IMG/VR virus record: IMGVR_UViG_3300020215_000118
Coordinates: 1 to 29,555 of that record
Direction: 5' to 3' (one strand)
Source of the DNA: a virus
Length of the DNA stretch: 29,555 nt
Below, in pieces: positions 8,056 to 16,742 of the stretch. The notes under the pieces were generated by a model. That model was not told the DNA's origin, ran no database searches, and saw only the letters and a list, made by a program, of their open reading frames with translations. Within the stretch, counting starts at the first letter, position 1; each line of letters opens with the position of its first letter. A program made the translations under genes and the position numbers.

Positions 8056-8472
8056 GTGGGCACGTTCACGCTGACGTTCGAGAGGTTCGCGGAAGAGACC
8101 AAGGCGAAGTTCCACATCATCGGCCTGGGCATCATCCTGGAGGTCGGCGAGCGGCTTGTCGACCGATCACCTTGGGACACCGGGTTCTTCCGGGCCAACT
8201 GGCGCTTTTCGCTGGACACGCCAGACCGGACCGTCATCGACCCAGGCGGCACGAGCGAGAACCCCGCGCCCAAGCCGGGTCTGCCCGACTTCTCGGGGCA
8301 GATCGCCGGGCGGGTGGCCTACTGGACCAACGCGGTGCCCTACGGCCCGGTGCTGGAGGAAGGCCACAGCAAGAAGGCCCCCCTCGGCTTCGTCCGGATC
8401 ACGGTCATGGAATACCTGGCCATCGTCGACGACGTGGTCGGCCGCAGCATCGGCGTCGGAGGTAGCGAATGA
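8056..8472 (+). CDS. HK97 gp10-like neck/tail-completion protein
   Basis: 138 residues from GTG 8056, 3 nt after the previous stop. It has the characteristic pattern of the HK97 gp10 / minor tail protein Z group: an N-terminal helix, then RSPWDTGFFRANW (about 38-50), and later VPYGPVLEEGHSKKAPLGFV with the YxxxLExG core. These proteins act at the head-tail joint or during tail completion. The last codons overlap the next gene's ATG (ATGA), so translation is probably coupled. Confidence 0.82.
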   Translation: MGTFTLTFERFAEETKAKFHIIGLGIILEVGERLVDRSPWDTGFFRANWRFSLDTPDRTVIDPGGTSENPAPKPGLPDFSGQIAGRVAYWTNAVPYGPVLEEGHSKKAPLGFVRITVMEYLAIVDDVVGRSIGVGGSE

Positions 8473-8903
8473 GCGAAGCTGCCATGCGCGCCGCGGTCGA
8501 AACCGCCTTGATGACGCTGGGCTGGGAAGACCAGACCGCCTGGGAGAACCGGGCCTTCAATCCGACCGCCGGTGTGCCGTACCAGCGTGTCACCTGCGGC
8601 TTCGGCAGGCCCAACCACCAAGAGAACCGGGCGTCCTACACCCAGCAGGGCTGGATGCAGGTCGACCTGTTCTATCCCTCCGGCGATGACCCCGACGCCC
8701 CGCCATCGGGCCCGGGCGAAGCGACCGCTCGGGCAGAGTCGTTGAGGACCATCTTCTGGCGCGGCCGGACCCTCGTCCACGCCGGCATCAAGACCACCAT
8801 CTGGGAAGCCCCCGAGATCATGACGGGCCGCAGAGACGGCGACCGCTACATCGTCCCGGTCGTGGTCCGCTTCTACGCCCAAATCGAAGTTCAGCCGGCC
8901 TAG
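8469..8903 (+). CDS. Tail terminator protein
   Basis: 144 residues beginning in the ATGA overlap with the neck gene. Family-like features are a long first helix (AAMRAAVETALMTLGW), a beta strand with YTQQGWMQVDLFYP, a helix TARAESLRTIFWRG and a final strand YIVPVVVRFYAQIEV. This is the alpha/beta layout of lambda gpU-like terminators (DUF4128-type), which cap the tail tube at its correct length. Position between the neck gene and the tube gene agrees. Confidence 0.78.
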   Translation: MSEAAMRAAVETALMTLGWEDQTAWENRAFNPTAGVPYQRVTCGFGRPNHQENRASYTQQGWMQVDLFYPSGDDPDAPPSGPGEATARAESLRTIFWRGRTLVHAGIKTTIWEAPEIMTGRRDGDRYIVPVVVRFYAQIEVQPA

Positions 8904-8966
8904 GCCTGCCGATCCCCGGGCCGGTCTCCGGTCCACCCACCACCCCTGACATCTTAGGAGACCATC

Positions 8967-10187
8967 ATGGCCGCTCAGGGCATCGCGAAGACTGTCGCCT
9001 ACAAGAAGCAAGCCGGCCTAGGGACCGCCGCCAGCGGCGCCGGTGGCCAGTACCTGCGCACCCGCACCGCCAGCCTCAGCATGCCGGCGGACAAGTACAT
9101 CAACGACGAGCGGACCTCGCACCGCCAGTCCACCGGCGACACCGCCGGGATCCGGCGTGGGACCGGCAAGATTTCCGCGCTGCTGTCCCCCGGCACCTAC
9201 GCCGACTGGTTCGCCTCGCTGATCAAGAAGGCCTGGGCGGTCCCCTATGCGCCCATCGCGCTGGCCGCCACCACCCTGGCCGTCGCGGTCTCGGGTTCGA
9301 ACTACACCCTGACTCGGTCGGCGGGCAGCTGGCTTACCGACGGCGTCAAGGTCGGCGACGTCATCCGCCTCACCGGCGCCGGCCTCAACGCCGACGCCAT
9401 CAACAAGAACTTGGTCGTCCTGTCGATGACCGCGACGGTGCTGACGGTTCGCCCGGTCAACCTCTCCACGATCACCGCCTCGGCCGCGTCGGCCAACGCC
9501 ACCATCACCTTCCCTGGCAAGAAGACCTTCGCGCCGCTGACCGGCCACACCGACGACTGGTACACCCTCGAAGAGTTCTACACCGACCTCGCCCGCTCCG
9601 AGCTGTGGCCAGACACCCGGATCCAGCAGGCCGCCGTCGGCATCTCCGCCACGGGCAACGTCTCCCTGGACTGGGATGTGATCCCGCTGCGTCGCGTGCG
9701 CGGCGCCTCCCAGGTGCTGACCACGCCGGCAGCGGAATCGTCCTCGACCGTCGTCGCCGCCATCAACCTGTTCCTGATGGTCGGATCCACCCTGACCCCG
9801 GTCACCGGACTGCAGCTGACGATCGCCAGCGGCGACAGCCCCGGCGAGCCGGAGACGGGCGGCAACGGCATATCCGACGTCGCCAAGGGCGTGCTGGCCG
9901 TCAGCGGGCAGTTCACCGCCAAGTTCAACCACACCACCTTCCAGGACGCCTACGACGACCAGACGCCGGTCTCGCTGTTCGGGGTGATCGCCACCGACGC
10001 CACCGGCCTGGCCGACTTCGTCACCTTCGTACTGCCGCGCGTGAAGCTGTTCAACGACGCTCCCGACGACGGCAAGAAGGAGATCATCCGCACCTACCCC
10101 TTCACCGCGGAAATCCCGCCCACGGGCGGCGCCGGCGTGGCCAACGAGCGGGCCATCGTCAGCATCCAAGACAGCCTGGCCCCGTAG
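8967..10187 (+). CDS. Major tail tube protein with inserted beta domain
   Basis: 406 residues with AGGAG upstream. The N-terminal part (AYKKQAGLGTAASGAGGQYL, then NDERTSHRQSTGDTAG) resembles the phage tail tube 2 family, and the C-terminal part (VSGQFTAKFNHTTFQDAYDD) returns to that pattern. Residues of about 93-190 look like an added beta-sandwich (DGVKVGDVIRLTGAGLN and following strands), which in other siphophages decorates the tube surface. It is the first tail gene and directly precedes the chaperone pair. Confidence 0.85.
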   Translation: MAAQGIAKTVAYKKQAGLGTAASGAGGQYLRTRTASLSMPADKYINDERTSHRQSTGDTAGIRRGTGKISALLSPGTYADWFASLIKKAWAVPYAPIALAATTLAVAVSGSNYTLTRSAGSWLTDGVKVGDVIRLTGAGLNADAINKNLVVLSMTATVLTVRPVNLSTITASAASANATITFPGKKTFAPLTGHTDDWYTLEEFYTDLARSELWPDTRIQQAAVGISATGNVSLDWDVIPLRRVRGASQVLTTPAAESSSTVVAAINLFLMVGSTLTPVTGLQLTIASGDSPGEPETGGNGISDVAKGVLAVSGQFTAKFNHTTFQDAYDDQTPVSLFGVIATDATGLADFVTFVLPRVKLFNDAPDDGKKEIIRTYPFTAEIPPTGGAGVANERAIVSIQDSLAP

Positions 10188-10264
10188 GCCAGCTGAACAA
10201 GACCAACCCTCCTCAACTCTACGCCTCGAGTCGCGCCCGGGGTGCTTTTTCAGGAAGCAGAACC

Positions 10265-10717
10265 ATGACCAAGCCCACCGCTACCACCACCACGGCCGAG
10301 TTCTCGGTCGACGACATCCTGCGGAAGGTTGCCGGCGATGAAGCCGCCGAACTGCCGATCTACAACAACAAGGGCGATCCGACCGGCATCGTGTTCCTGG
10401 TCAAGAGCGACCAGGCGCCGGGCGTGAAGGAGGCGCTCACCGCCCTCGGGGACGGCCGCCGTCGGAAGGAGAACATGCTGGCTGCCCAGGCGCAGAAGGC
10501 CCGGCCCGGCCACGAGCCCTTCATCACCGTGGAGGAAGATGCCGAGTTCGTGCGGCAGGCGGCTGTGGTCCGGCTCGCTGGCTGGCGCGGGATCAAGGAC
10601 GAGTTCTCGCCCGCCACCGCCCTGAAGCTGCTCGCGGGCGTTCCGGCCTGGGCAACCCAGATTAACCAGAAGGCCCAGGAACTGGCGGGTTTTACGACGG
10701 ACTCGGCGAAGCTGTAG
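10265..10717 (+). CDS. Tail assembly chaperone, G-type (zero-frame product)
   Basis: 150 residues, alpha-helical and soluble. Lambda gpG-type chaperones coat the tape measure protein and recruit tube subunits. The sequence runs FSVDDILRKVAGDEAAELPI, a mixed core, then the terminal helix TALKLLAGVPAWATQINQKA and TAG at 10715-10717. Position between the tube and tape-measure genes and the -1 frameshift signal near its end identify it; primary sequence alone would not. Confidence 0.85.
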   Translation: MTKPTATTTTAEFSVDDILRKVAGDEAAELPIYNNKGDPTGIVFLVKSDQAPGVKEALTALGDGRRRKENMLAAQAQKARPGHEPFITVEEDAEFVRQAAVVRLAGWRGIKDEFSPATALKLLAGVPAWATQINQKAQELAGFTTDSAKL

Positions 10718-11085
10718 TCACCTTCGCCGAGGCCCAGTTCGCGCTGGAAAAGCAGATCGACGACGGAGCCGGTGGGAAATGCGCCCGTCGGGTCCACCTC
10801 GAGCGCATGTTCGAACAGGGCGACCCCGAGGCCGAACTGGAGCTGTTCCATGGGCCGCGCCTTCCTGCCGAGGGGGCGCACCTGTGGACCTGGTGGCTGG
10901 ACCTCCACAGCACCCGAGGAAGTGGGGGCTTCGGCCCAGCTTCCATCACCCGCCACGACATCCAGGCCTTCGAGCGGGATGAGGGCCACCGGCTCCTGTC
11001 GTGGGAGCGCAAGGCGATCTTCCGCATCGATCGGGCCTACCTGATCTCCATCGTCCCCGATAAGCCCAGCAAGGAGGGCCCATGA
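10265..11085 (+). CDS. Tail assembly chaperone GT fusion by -1 frameshift (join 10265..10693, 10693..11085)
   Basis: Ribosomes slipping back one base at GGGTTTT (10687-10693) leave the G frame after codon 143 and continue in the next open frame for 130 codons, giving about 273 residues. The second half starts YDGLGEAVVTFAEAQFALEK. It contains LWTWWLDLHSTRGSGGFGPA and ITRHDIQAFERDEGHRLL, a soluble tail-chaperone T-type domain. Its TGA overlaps the tape-measure ATG (ATGA). No ATG with a ribosome site opens the T frame before codon 10807, consistent with expression only by frameshift. Confidence 0.88.
10687..10731 (+). promoter_or_regulatory. Programmed -1 frameshift signal (slippery site plus stem-loop)
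   Basis: The heptamer G GGT TTT fits X XXY YYZ in the chaperone's reading frame (codons GGT 10688-10690, TTT 10691-10693). After an 8-nt spacer, CTCGGCGAAG (10702-10711) pairs perfectly over 10 bp with CTTCGCCGAG (10722-10731) across a 10-nt loop. The zero-frame stop TAG (10715-10717) lies inside the loop. All parts are seen directly; the efficiency is unknown. Confidence 0.92.
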
Positions 11086-14000
11086 GCGCACCGCCCACCG
11101 TTGCCGAGCTGATCGTCGAGTACAACGCCACCTCCGCCGACACCGCCGCCGAGAAGATGGACCGGGGCACAGCCTCGGCCGGGCGCCTTGAGACGGCGAA
11201 CGAGCAGCTATCGTCCTCGTCCCGCGAGGCGTCTGCGGCGCTGGGGGGCCTTGGCCAGTCGGCCGCCAGTAGCGGGTCTGCGCTCGGCAGCATGGCCTCG
11301 GGCCCCCAAGCCGCCGCCGCAGCGCTGGGCAACCTCGACGCCCGGACCCAGGCGCTGCGAGCCGCCATCAACCCGCTCCAGGCGACCCAGCAGCGGCTCA
11401 ACGCCGAGTTGGCGGAGGCCCGCACCCTGTATGCCTCCGGGGCCATCGGCGCCGAAGAGTACGGCCGGGCGGTCGCTATGCTGGAGGGGCGGCTTGCTAT
11501 CGCGAGCAAGGCGCAGGCGAACATGGAGACCGCCGCGCTGCGGGCGACCGGCGCCACCCGGCTGCAGACCCACGAGGCGGCCAACCTGGGCCGCCAGTTC
11601 GCGGACGTCGGGGTGATGCTGGCCAGTGGCCAGAACCCCTTCATGACACTTCTGCAGCAGGGTCCGCAGATCGCGGACATCATGTTCACCTCTGGCCTGA
11701 GCATCCGGGGTGTCGCCCGCGAGCTGGGCCTGATGACCGGCGTGCTGAAGCTCGTCGAAGTCGCCAACGACGCCAACGCCGTCAGCAATGTGGCTGTGGC
11801 GGCCTCAACGGGAGCTGTCGCGGTCGCATCGGGCGCCGCCGCCGCCGCGCACGGGGCCCAGGCGGTCGCCGCCCAGGCCGGTGCGGTCGCCGAGGCTGAA
11901 CTCGCTGCGGCCACCAGCGCCGCCGCCTCTGCCTCGGGTGCAGGCGCGGCCGCCAGCTCCGCGGTTGCGGCCGCCCACGGTGCTCAGGCGGTCGCGGCTC
12001 AGGCCGCGACGGTGGCCGAGACCGGCTTGGCAGTCGCGACACGGGGGGCTGCCGGAGGCGCAACGGCGGCAGGGATTGCGGCAGCGGGTGGGGCTGCTGC
12101 TACGGCGGGATTGGGGACGGCAGCAACCGGCGCCACCGTCGCCCTCGGCCCTCTGGCGCTGGTTCTGGGCGTCGTCGCGGGCGTCGCTGCGCTCTTCGCC
12201 GGCGGCCTGGCCATCACGGCCCAGCAGATTGACAAGACCGGTCACTCCGCTGCGGACCTGGAGCGCCGCCTCGGGCTGAACGAAGCCCAGATGAAGCGGC
12301 TGAAAAAGGAAGGCCACGACATGGGGGTCACCATGGGTGATGTCCTTGGCGGCACCTTCGACTTCATCGGCAAGAAGGCGGCCGAGGCCTTCCATTGGGA
12401 CGACATCAAGAAGTCGATCGCGGAGTTCTACCAGTCCGCCGTCGATTGGACCGTGAAGGCCATCCGGGACATGGTCGGCATCTGGGCAGGCTTCCATGGC
12501 GGTCTGCTCATGGCCTTCATGGCGATGCCCGCCACAATCGGCGAGTTCACCATCAACGCGGTCAACGCCGCCATCCGGGTCATCAACAAGGCCTTGGAAT
12601 GGATCACAGACAAGGTGAACAGCGTCGTGGGCTTCGTGAACGCGGCTGCTGCCCTGGTCGGCCTGGATATCGAAATCCCGCGCTTCGACGTTGCGCAGTT
12701 GAAGGAACTCGACAACCAGTTCGCCGGCGCCGGCAAGGCCATGGGGGAGGCCTGGGAGCGCGGCTTCAAGGACAGTCAGGCCAAGGCCCTGACCCAGTTC
12801 GACAAGGACGTGGCCGAGTGGCTGGCCGCCATCGACGCCAGATGGCTGGAGCGCAACAAGAAGGCCGCCGGCGACGCGGGTGCGGACAAGAAGCCGAAGC
12901 AGGAAGCCGAATCCGACTTCAGCAAGACCATGCGCCAGATCGCTGAGCAGGCGGTGACCACCAACGACGCCACCAAGGCCCAGCTGGACTGGAACGCGGC
13001 CGTGGCATCGGGGACGATGACCGCCGAAGAGGCGAACCGGGCCCGGGATTGGGCGATCACCCGCGCCGGCCTGGAAGCCGCCGCTGACGCCAAGTCGGCC
13101 GAGGAGAAGCAGGCCCTGAAGCAGGCCCTGGACGCCCTGTCGGTGTCGTATGAGCGGAACAACGCCGCCAAGCTGGTCGGCGCCACCATCGAGCGGAACG
13201 CCGCCCAAGCGCAGGAGATCGCGTACCTGCAGGAGCAAGTCAGGCTTACCGGCGAGCTGGCGGGCGCGCGAGACGTGGCCTTGGCCCGGTTCAAGGCCGA
13301 GCAGGACGCGCGGGCTTCGGGCCTGTGGAAGGCTGCCCAGGATCCGGGCGCCGAAGGTCAATCGGCCAGGGAGGTGATGGAGGCCAACATCGAGGGGGCC
13401 GTGAAGCTGGCTGCCCTGCAGAACCAGCTGGCAATGGGGCAGGAGCTTTACAACGAGGCGCTCGGCGCGACGCTCGACCGGCTCCAGCAGATCGATGACC
13501 TAGTTTCGAAGTCCAGCCGGGGCCTTGAGGACGCCTTCAACGGCGTGGGCGACGGGATCGAGCGGGTGGTCGGGGGGATCGGCGCACTGCTGCGGGCCTA
13601 CACCCAGTACGGCGTGCGCCGGGAGCAGATCGACAGGGGTCTCATCATCTCTCAGCAGCGGGTCGACAAAGCCTATGCTGACGCCGAAATCACCGGCCTG
13701 TGGGACGCCTGGGAGGCCGCATTTGAGGCCAACATCAGGACGATGGACGGGGCGGCCCGGGAAAGCGCCGACCTCCAGATCGGGCTCTACGGCGACATTG
13801 CCGGGGCGGCGAAAACCTTCTTCAAGGAAGGCAGCGAGGGCTATGAGCTCCTTAAGGCCGCGGAGATCGGCTTCCGCACGATCCAGTTCGCGATGTCGGT
13901 CGCCGCGATGGCGCAGAACGCTGCGGAGTCCGAGAGCGCCATTGTGGCCTCCACGGGCAAGGCCGTGTCCAGCACGATCGCCGGGGTCGCGAAGGCCTTC

Positions 14001-16169
14001 GAGCAGATGGGCGTCTGGGGCTTCGTCGGCGCCGGCGCGATCCTGGCCTTCATGGCGGCGGTAGGCGTCAACGCCGGTGGTGGCGGGGGAGGCCCGGCCT
14101 ACGATCTCGAAGCGATCCAGGAGCAGCAGGGAACCGGCTCGGTGCTGGGCAGCGTTGACGCCAAGTCCGACAGCATTCGCCGCTCCCTCCAACTGGTCGC
14201 CGACCACACCAACGACCAGCTGGAATACAGCAACGCCATGCTCCGCGCCCTTCGCGGGATCGAGAGCAACATCGAGAACCTGGCCGCTGCTGTCGCCCGC
14301 TCGCTGACGCTGGGCACGATGTCGGAGTTTGACGGCTATTCCTACAACCCGATCACCGGCCGGGACGCCTCGGGCGAGATCAACAAGGTGCTGCTCGGGG
14401 CCGGCGGCGCGGCGGACTGGGGCAAGCTCGCCAAGGCCTTCAGCGAACCGTTCGGCAGCGGCAACATTCTGCGGGACATCTTCAACCCGGGGCCCATTGA
14501 TCCCCTCGGCCTGTTCGATAGTAAGATCACCAAGAAGCTGGTCGATGCCGGCGTCGAGATCGCTGGCCAGAAGCTGAGCGACATCCTCTCGAATGGCCTT
14601 CAGGCCAGCTACTTCCAGGTCCTGCGCACGACCCGCGAGGACAAGGCGTTCGGCTTCACCTACTCCACCAGCACCAAGGACAGGACGGCCAAGACCCCTG
14701 TCGAGGAAGAGCTTGAGCGTCAGTTCGGCTTGGTGATCGGCAGCCTACGGACTGGCGTTCTCGAAGCCGCCAAGGTGCTCGGCATCGACGGCGCCCAGGC
14801 CGTGCTCGACGCCTTCCAGGTCAACATCGGCAAAATCTCCTTCAAGGACATGGACGCCGACGAAATCCAGAAGACGCTGGAGGCTGTGTTCTCGAAGGTG
14901 GGCGACGAGATGGCCGGCGCCGTCCTGCCGGGCCTGACCGCCTTCCAGAAGGCCGGGGAGGGCCTGTTCGAGACCCTGATGCGTGTGGCCCGGCAATATC
15001 AGGTGATCGACGTCACCCTACAGTCGGTCGGCATGACCTTCGGCCAGGTGGGCCTATCCTCCCTGGCCGCGCGTGAGCGGCTGGTCGACCTGTTCGGCGA
15101 CTTGGACAGCTTCACCGAGGCGGTCGGCTTTTACGGTCAGACCTTCCTAACTGAGGCCGAGCGCCTGGCTCCGATCCGCGCCGCGGTCACGGCCGAGTTC
15201 ACCCGCCTCGGCATCGCCGGGCTGGATACGCGGGACGAGTTCAAGCAGTTGGTCCAGGGTCTGGACGTCTCCACGGCGGCCGGCGCTGAGCTTTTCGCCG
15301 CCTTGATGGCCATCGCGCCCGCCTTCGCCGCCATCACCGAGGAGACGCAGGAGATCGCGGATGCCCGCGACGTGCTGAGCGACGCCTATGCCCGCGAGCG
15401 GGACGCGCTGATGGAAACCCGAGACACCGCCCGGCGGGTGTTCAGCGGCCTCGGCGACTACCTGGGCACGCTCTATCGAGGCCCCACGGCCGCTCTGACG
15501 CCCGAACAGCAGTACATGGCCGACAAGGCCGAGTTCGAGCGTGTGCGGGCCCTGGCCCTCGGCGGCGACACTCAGGCGCTGGCGGACCTCCAGGGCGTCT
15601 CTGAGGCCTATCTGGCCGCCAGCCGAGACTACTTCGCCTCCAGCGCCGGCTACTTCGCTGATCTGGAGGCCGTGCGGGACGCCGTGACCGCCGCCAAGGG
15701 CATTGCTGGCCAGCAGGTGGACACGGCCGAGGCGCAGCTGGATCAGCTGAAAGCCATGGTCGCGGGCGTGCTCGACCTCAACGAGACCCAGTTGTCGGTC
15801 GTGCAGGCTCTAGCTAACCTCAACGCCCTGCTGGCCGACGCCCTCGGCTATGACCCGACGCCGGTGACGGTGACCCCGGCGGGCACTTTGGCGCCGACGG
15901 CGGGACAGACGACCAGCCCGCCCCCCACCACCGACGTGACCCCGGCTCCCGGCAGCGGGACCGGTCCGGGAGCCAACGACAACTCCGATGTCGTTGCGGA
16001 GCTTCAGGCCATGAACCAGGCGCTGACCGAACGCTTGGCGCGCTTGGAGGCCCAGCTCCAGGAGGGCATGAACCACCAAGGTCTGATCGCCACCGAGCAA
16101 GCGGCCCGCGATGCTGAAACGCTTGAGGCCCTGGACAAGACCGTCACCGCCCTGCGGGCCAAGCCCTAG
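11082..16169 (+). CDS. Tail tape measure protein
   Basis: 1695 residues, the longest gene, which sets tail length and takes part in DNA entry. The N-terminal part carries the TMP_2-like block NLGRQFADVGVMLASGQNPF and LLQQGPQIADI (about 167-195). An Ala-rich stretch of about 225-350 contains a duplicated unit, and a strong hydrophobic segment follows (about 352-378, LGPLALVLGVVAGVAALFAGG). Further hydrophobic stretches lie near 470 and 965-1000, with coiled-coil regions between. The end has a Pro/Thr linker (about 1597-1630) and a terminal coiled coil. The start overlaps the GT stop. No lysozyme or peptidase domain is evident. Confidence 0.93.
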   Translation: MSAPPTVAELIVEYNATSADTAAEKMDRGTASAGRLETANEQLSSSSREASAALGGLGQSAASSGSALGSMASGPQAAAAALGNLDARTQALRAAINPLQATQQRLNAELAEARTLYASGAIGAEEYGRAVAMLEGRLAIASKAQANMETAALRATGATRLQTHEAANLGRQFADVGVMLASGQNPFMTLLQQGPQIADIMFTSGLSIRGVARELGLMTGVLKLVEVANDANAVSNVAVAASTGAVAVASGAAAAAHGAQAVAAQAGAVAEAELAAATSAAASASGAGAAASSAVAAAHGAQAVAAQAATVAETGLAVATRGAAGGATAAGIAAAGGAAATAGLGTAATGATVALGPLALVLGVVAGVAALFAGGLAITAQQIDKTGHSAADLERRLGLNEAQMKRLKKEGHDMGVTMGDVLGGTFDFIGKKAAEAFHWDDIKKSIAEFYQSAVDWTVKAIRDMVGIWAGFHGGLLMAFMAMPATIGEFTINAVNAAIRVINKALEWITDKVNSVVGFVNAAAALVGLDIEIPRFDVAQLKELDNQFAGAGKAMGEAWERGFKDSQAKALTQFDKDVAEWLAAIDARWLERNKKAAGDAGADKKPKQEAESDFSKTMRQIAEQAVTTNDATKAQLDWNAAVASGTMTAEEANRARDWAITRAGLEAAADAKSAEEKQALKQALDALSVSYERNNAAKLVGATIERNAAQAQEIAYLQEQVRLTGELAGARDVALARFKAEQDARASGLWKAAQDPGAEGQSAREVMEANIEGAVKLAALQNQLAMGQELYNEALGATLDRLQQIDDLVSKSSRGLEDAFNGVGDGIERVVGGIGALLRAYTQYGVRREQIDRGLIISQQRVDKAYADAEITGLWDAWEAAFEANIRTMDGAARESADLQIGLYGDIAGAAKTFFKEGSEGYELLKAAEIGFRTIQFAMSVAAMAQNAAESESAIVASTGKAVSSTIAGVAKAFEQMGVWGFVGAGAILAFMAAVGVNAGGGGGGPAYDLEAIQEQQGTGSVLGSVDAKSDSIRRSLQLVADHTNDQLEYSNAMLRALRGIESNIENLAAAVARSLTLGTMSEFDGYSYNPITGRDASGEINKVLLGAGGAADWGKLAKAFSEPFGSGNILRDIFNPGPIDPLGLFDSKITKKLVDAGVEIAGQKLSDILSNGLQASYFQVLRTTREDKAFGFTYSTSTKDRTAKTPVEEELERQFGLVIGSLRTGVLEAAKVLGIDGAQAVLDAFQVNIGKISFKDMDADEIQKTLEAVFSKVGDEMAGAVLPGLTAFQKAGEGLFETLMRVARQYQVIDVTLQSVGMTFGQVGLSSLAARERLVDLFGDLDSFTEAVGFYGQTFLTEAERLAPIRAAVTAEFTRLGIAGLDTRDEFKQLVQGLDVSTAAGAELFAALMAIAPAFAAITEETQEIADARDVLSDAYARERDALMETRDTARRVFSGLGDYLGTLYRGPTAALTPEQQYMADKAEFERVRALALGGDTQALADLQGVSEAYLAASRDYFASSAGYFADLEAVRDAVTAAKGIAGQQVDTAEAQLDQLKAMVAGVLDLNETQLSVVQALANLNALLADALGYDPTPVTVTPAGTLAPTAGQTTSPPPTTDVTPAPGSGTGPGANDNSDVVAELQAMNQALTERLARLEAQLQEGMNHQGLIATEQAARDAETLEALDKTVTALRAKP
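11839..12030 (+). repeat. Ala-rich internal duplication in the tape measure gene
   Basis: The block AAHGAQAVAAQA occurs twice with its His codons at 11850 and 11976 (residues 257 and 299), exactly 126 nt apart. Each copy continues VAExxLAxAT. The DNA copies differ at several third positions, so the duplication is not brand new. Such repeats change predicted tail length in whole units. Confidence 0.75.
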
Positions 16170-16222
16170 CCAAGGTCCGGCCGCTTCGGATAGCGTTCTG
16201 ATCTCCGGGCAAGGAGTCAGCG

Positions 16223-16663
16223 ATGCGTGGTTGGATTTTGGCCGTGACTGCAGCGGCAATCCTCGGTAGCGCCGCCCCGGCGGCGGCGCACTGGGAATGG
16301 ACGCGCTGGGGGATGACCCAGCAAGAGGTTGTCGCGGGCAGCGGCGGCAAGGCCGTGCAGGGGATGAACGGCACGCTCAAGGTCGAAGAACCGCTCAAGT
16401 TCGCCGGCTTCGACTTTGACGGCGTCTACTTCGGCTTCGCCGACGGGAAACTGGATACCGTCACACTGGGCGCATCGAAGCCACTCGCGTTCGAGCATCT
16501 TGAGCAGGCGCTGGCCGCGCAGTTCGGCCAGCCGCTGGCGGTCCAGGAGGGTCGCTACAGAGCACGTGTCTTCGTGGATAAGCCCAAGGGCAACACGATC
16601 ACCCTGCGGTCGTCGGAGGGCCGCGTCAGTCTGAGCTACACCCGGCTGGAGCAGCGCTTCTAG
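16223..16663 (+). CDS. Secreted (periplasmic) hypothetical protein, moron-like
   Basis: 146 residues with a clear Sec signal peptide: [20 protein letters not shown], probably cut after AAA-22 before HWEW. The mature part is small and beta-prone with a [14 protein letters not shown] motif, reminiscent of short bacterial periplasmic proteins. It lacks Cys and a lipobox. AAGGAG lies 6 nt upstream of the ATG. It sits between the tape-measure and fibre genes and is followed at once by its own terminator, unlike the structural genes around it. That arrangement suggests an added cargo gene acting in the host envelope. Function is unknown. Confidence 0.75.
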   Translation: MRGWILAVTAAAILGSAAPAAAHWEWTRWGMTQQEVVAGSGGKAVQGMNGTLKVEEPLKFAGFDFDGVYFGFADGKLDTVTLGASKPLAFEHLEQALAAQFGQPLAVQEGRYRARVFVDKPKGNTITLRSSEGRVSLSYTRLEQRF

Positions 16664-16700
16664 GTCGTTCCAGCGAACAGCGCCGCCCCTGAAATTTCGC

Positions 16701-16727
16701 AAGGCCCGCCCCACCGGCGGGCCTTTT
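16701..16727 (+). terminator. Intrinsic terminator inside the tail cluster
   Basis: GGCCCGCC (16703-16710) pairs perfectly with GGCGGGCC (16716-16723) over a CCACC loop, extended by AA/TT, and is followed by TTTT (16724-16727). It lies 38 nt after the secreted protein's stop. The next gene's ribosome site begins only a few bases later, so downstream tail genes need read-through, antitermination or a promoter buried upstream. Confidence 0.82.
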
Positions 16728-16742
16728 CATTGGAGACCGCCG

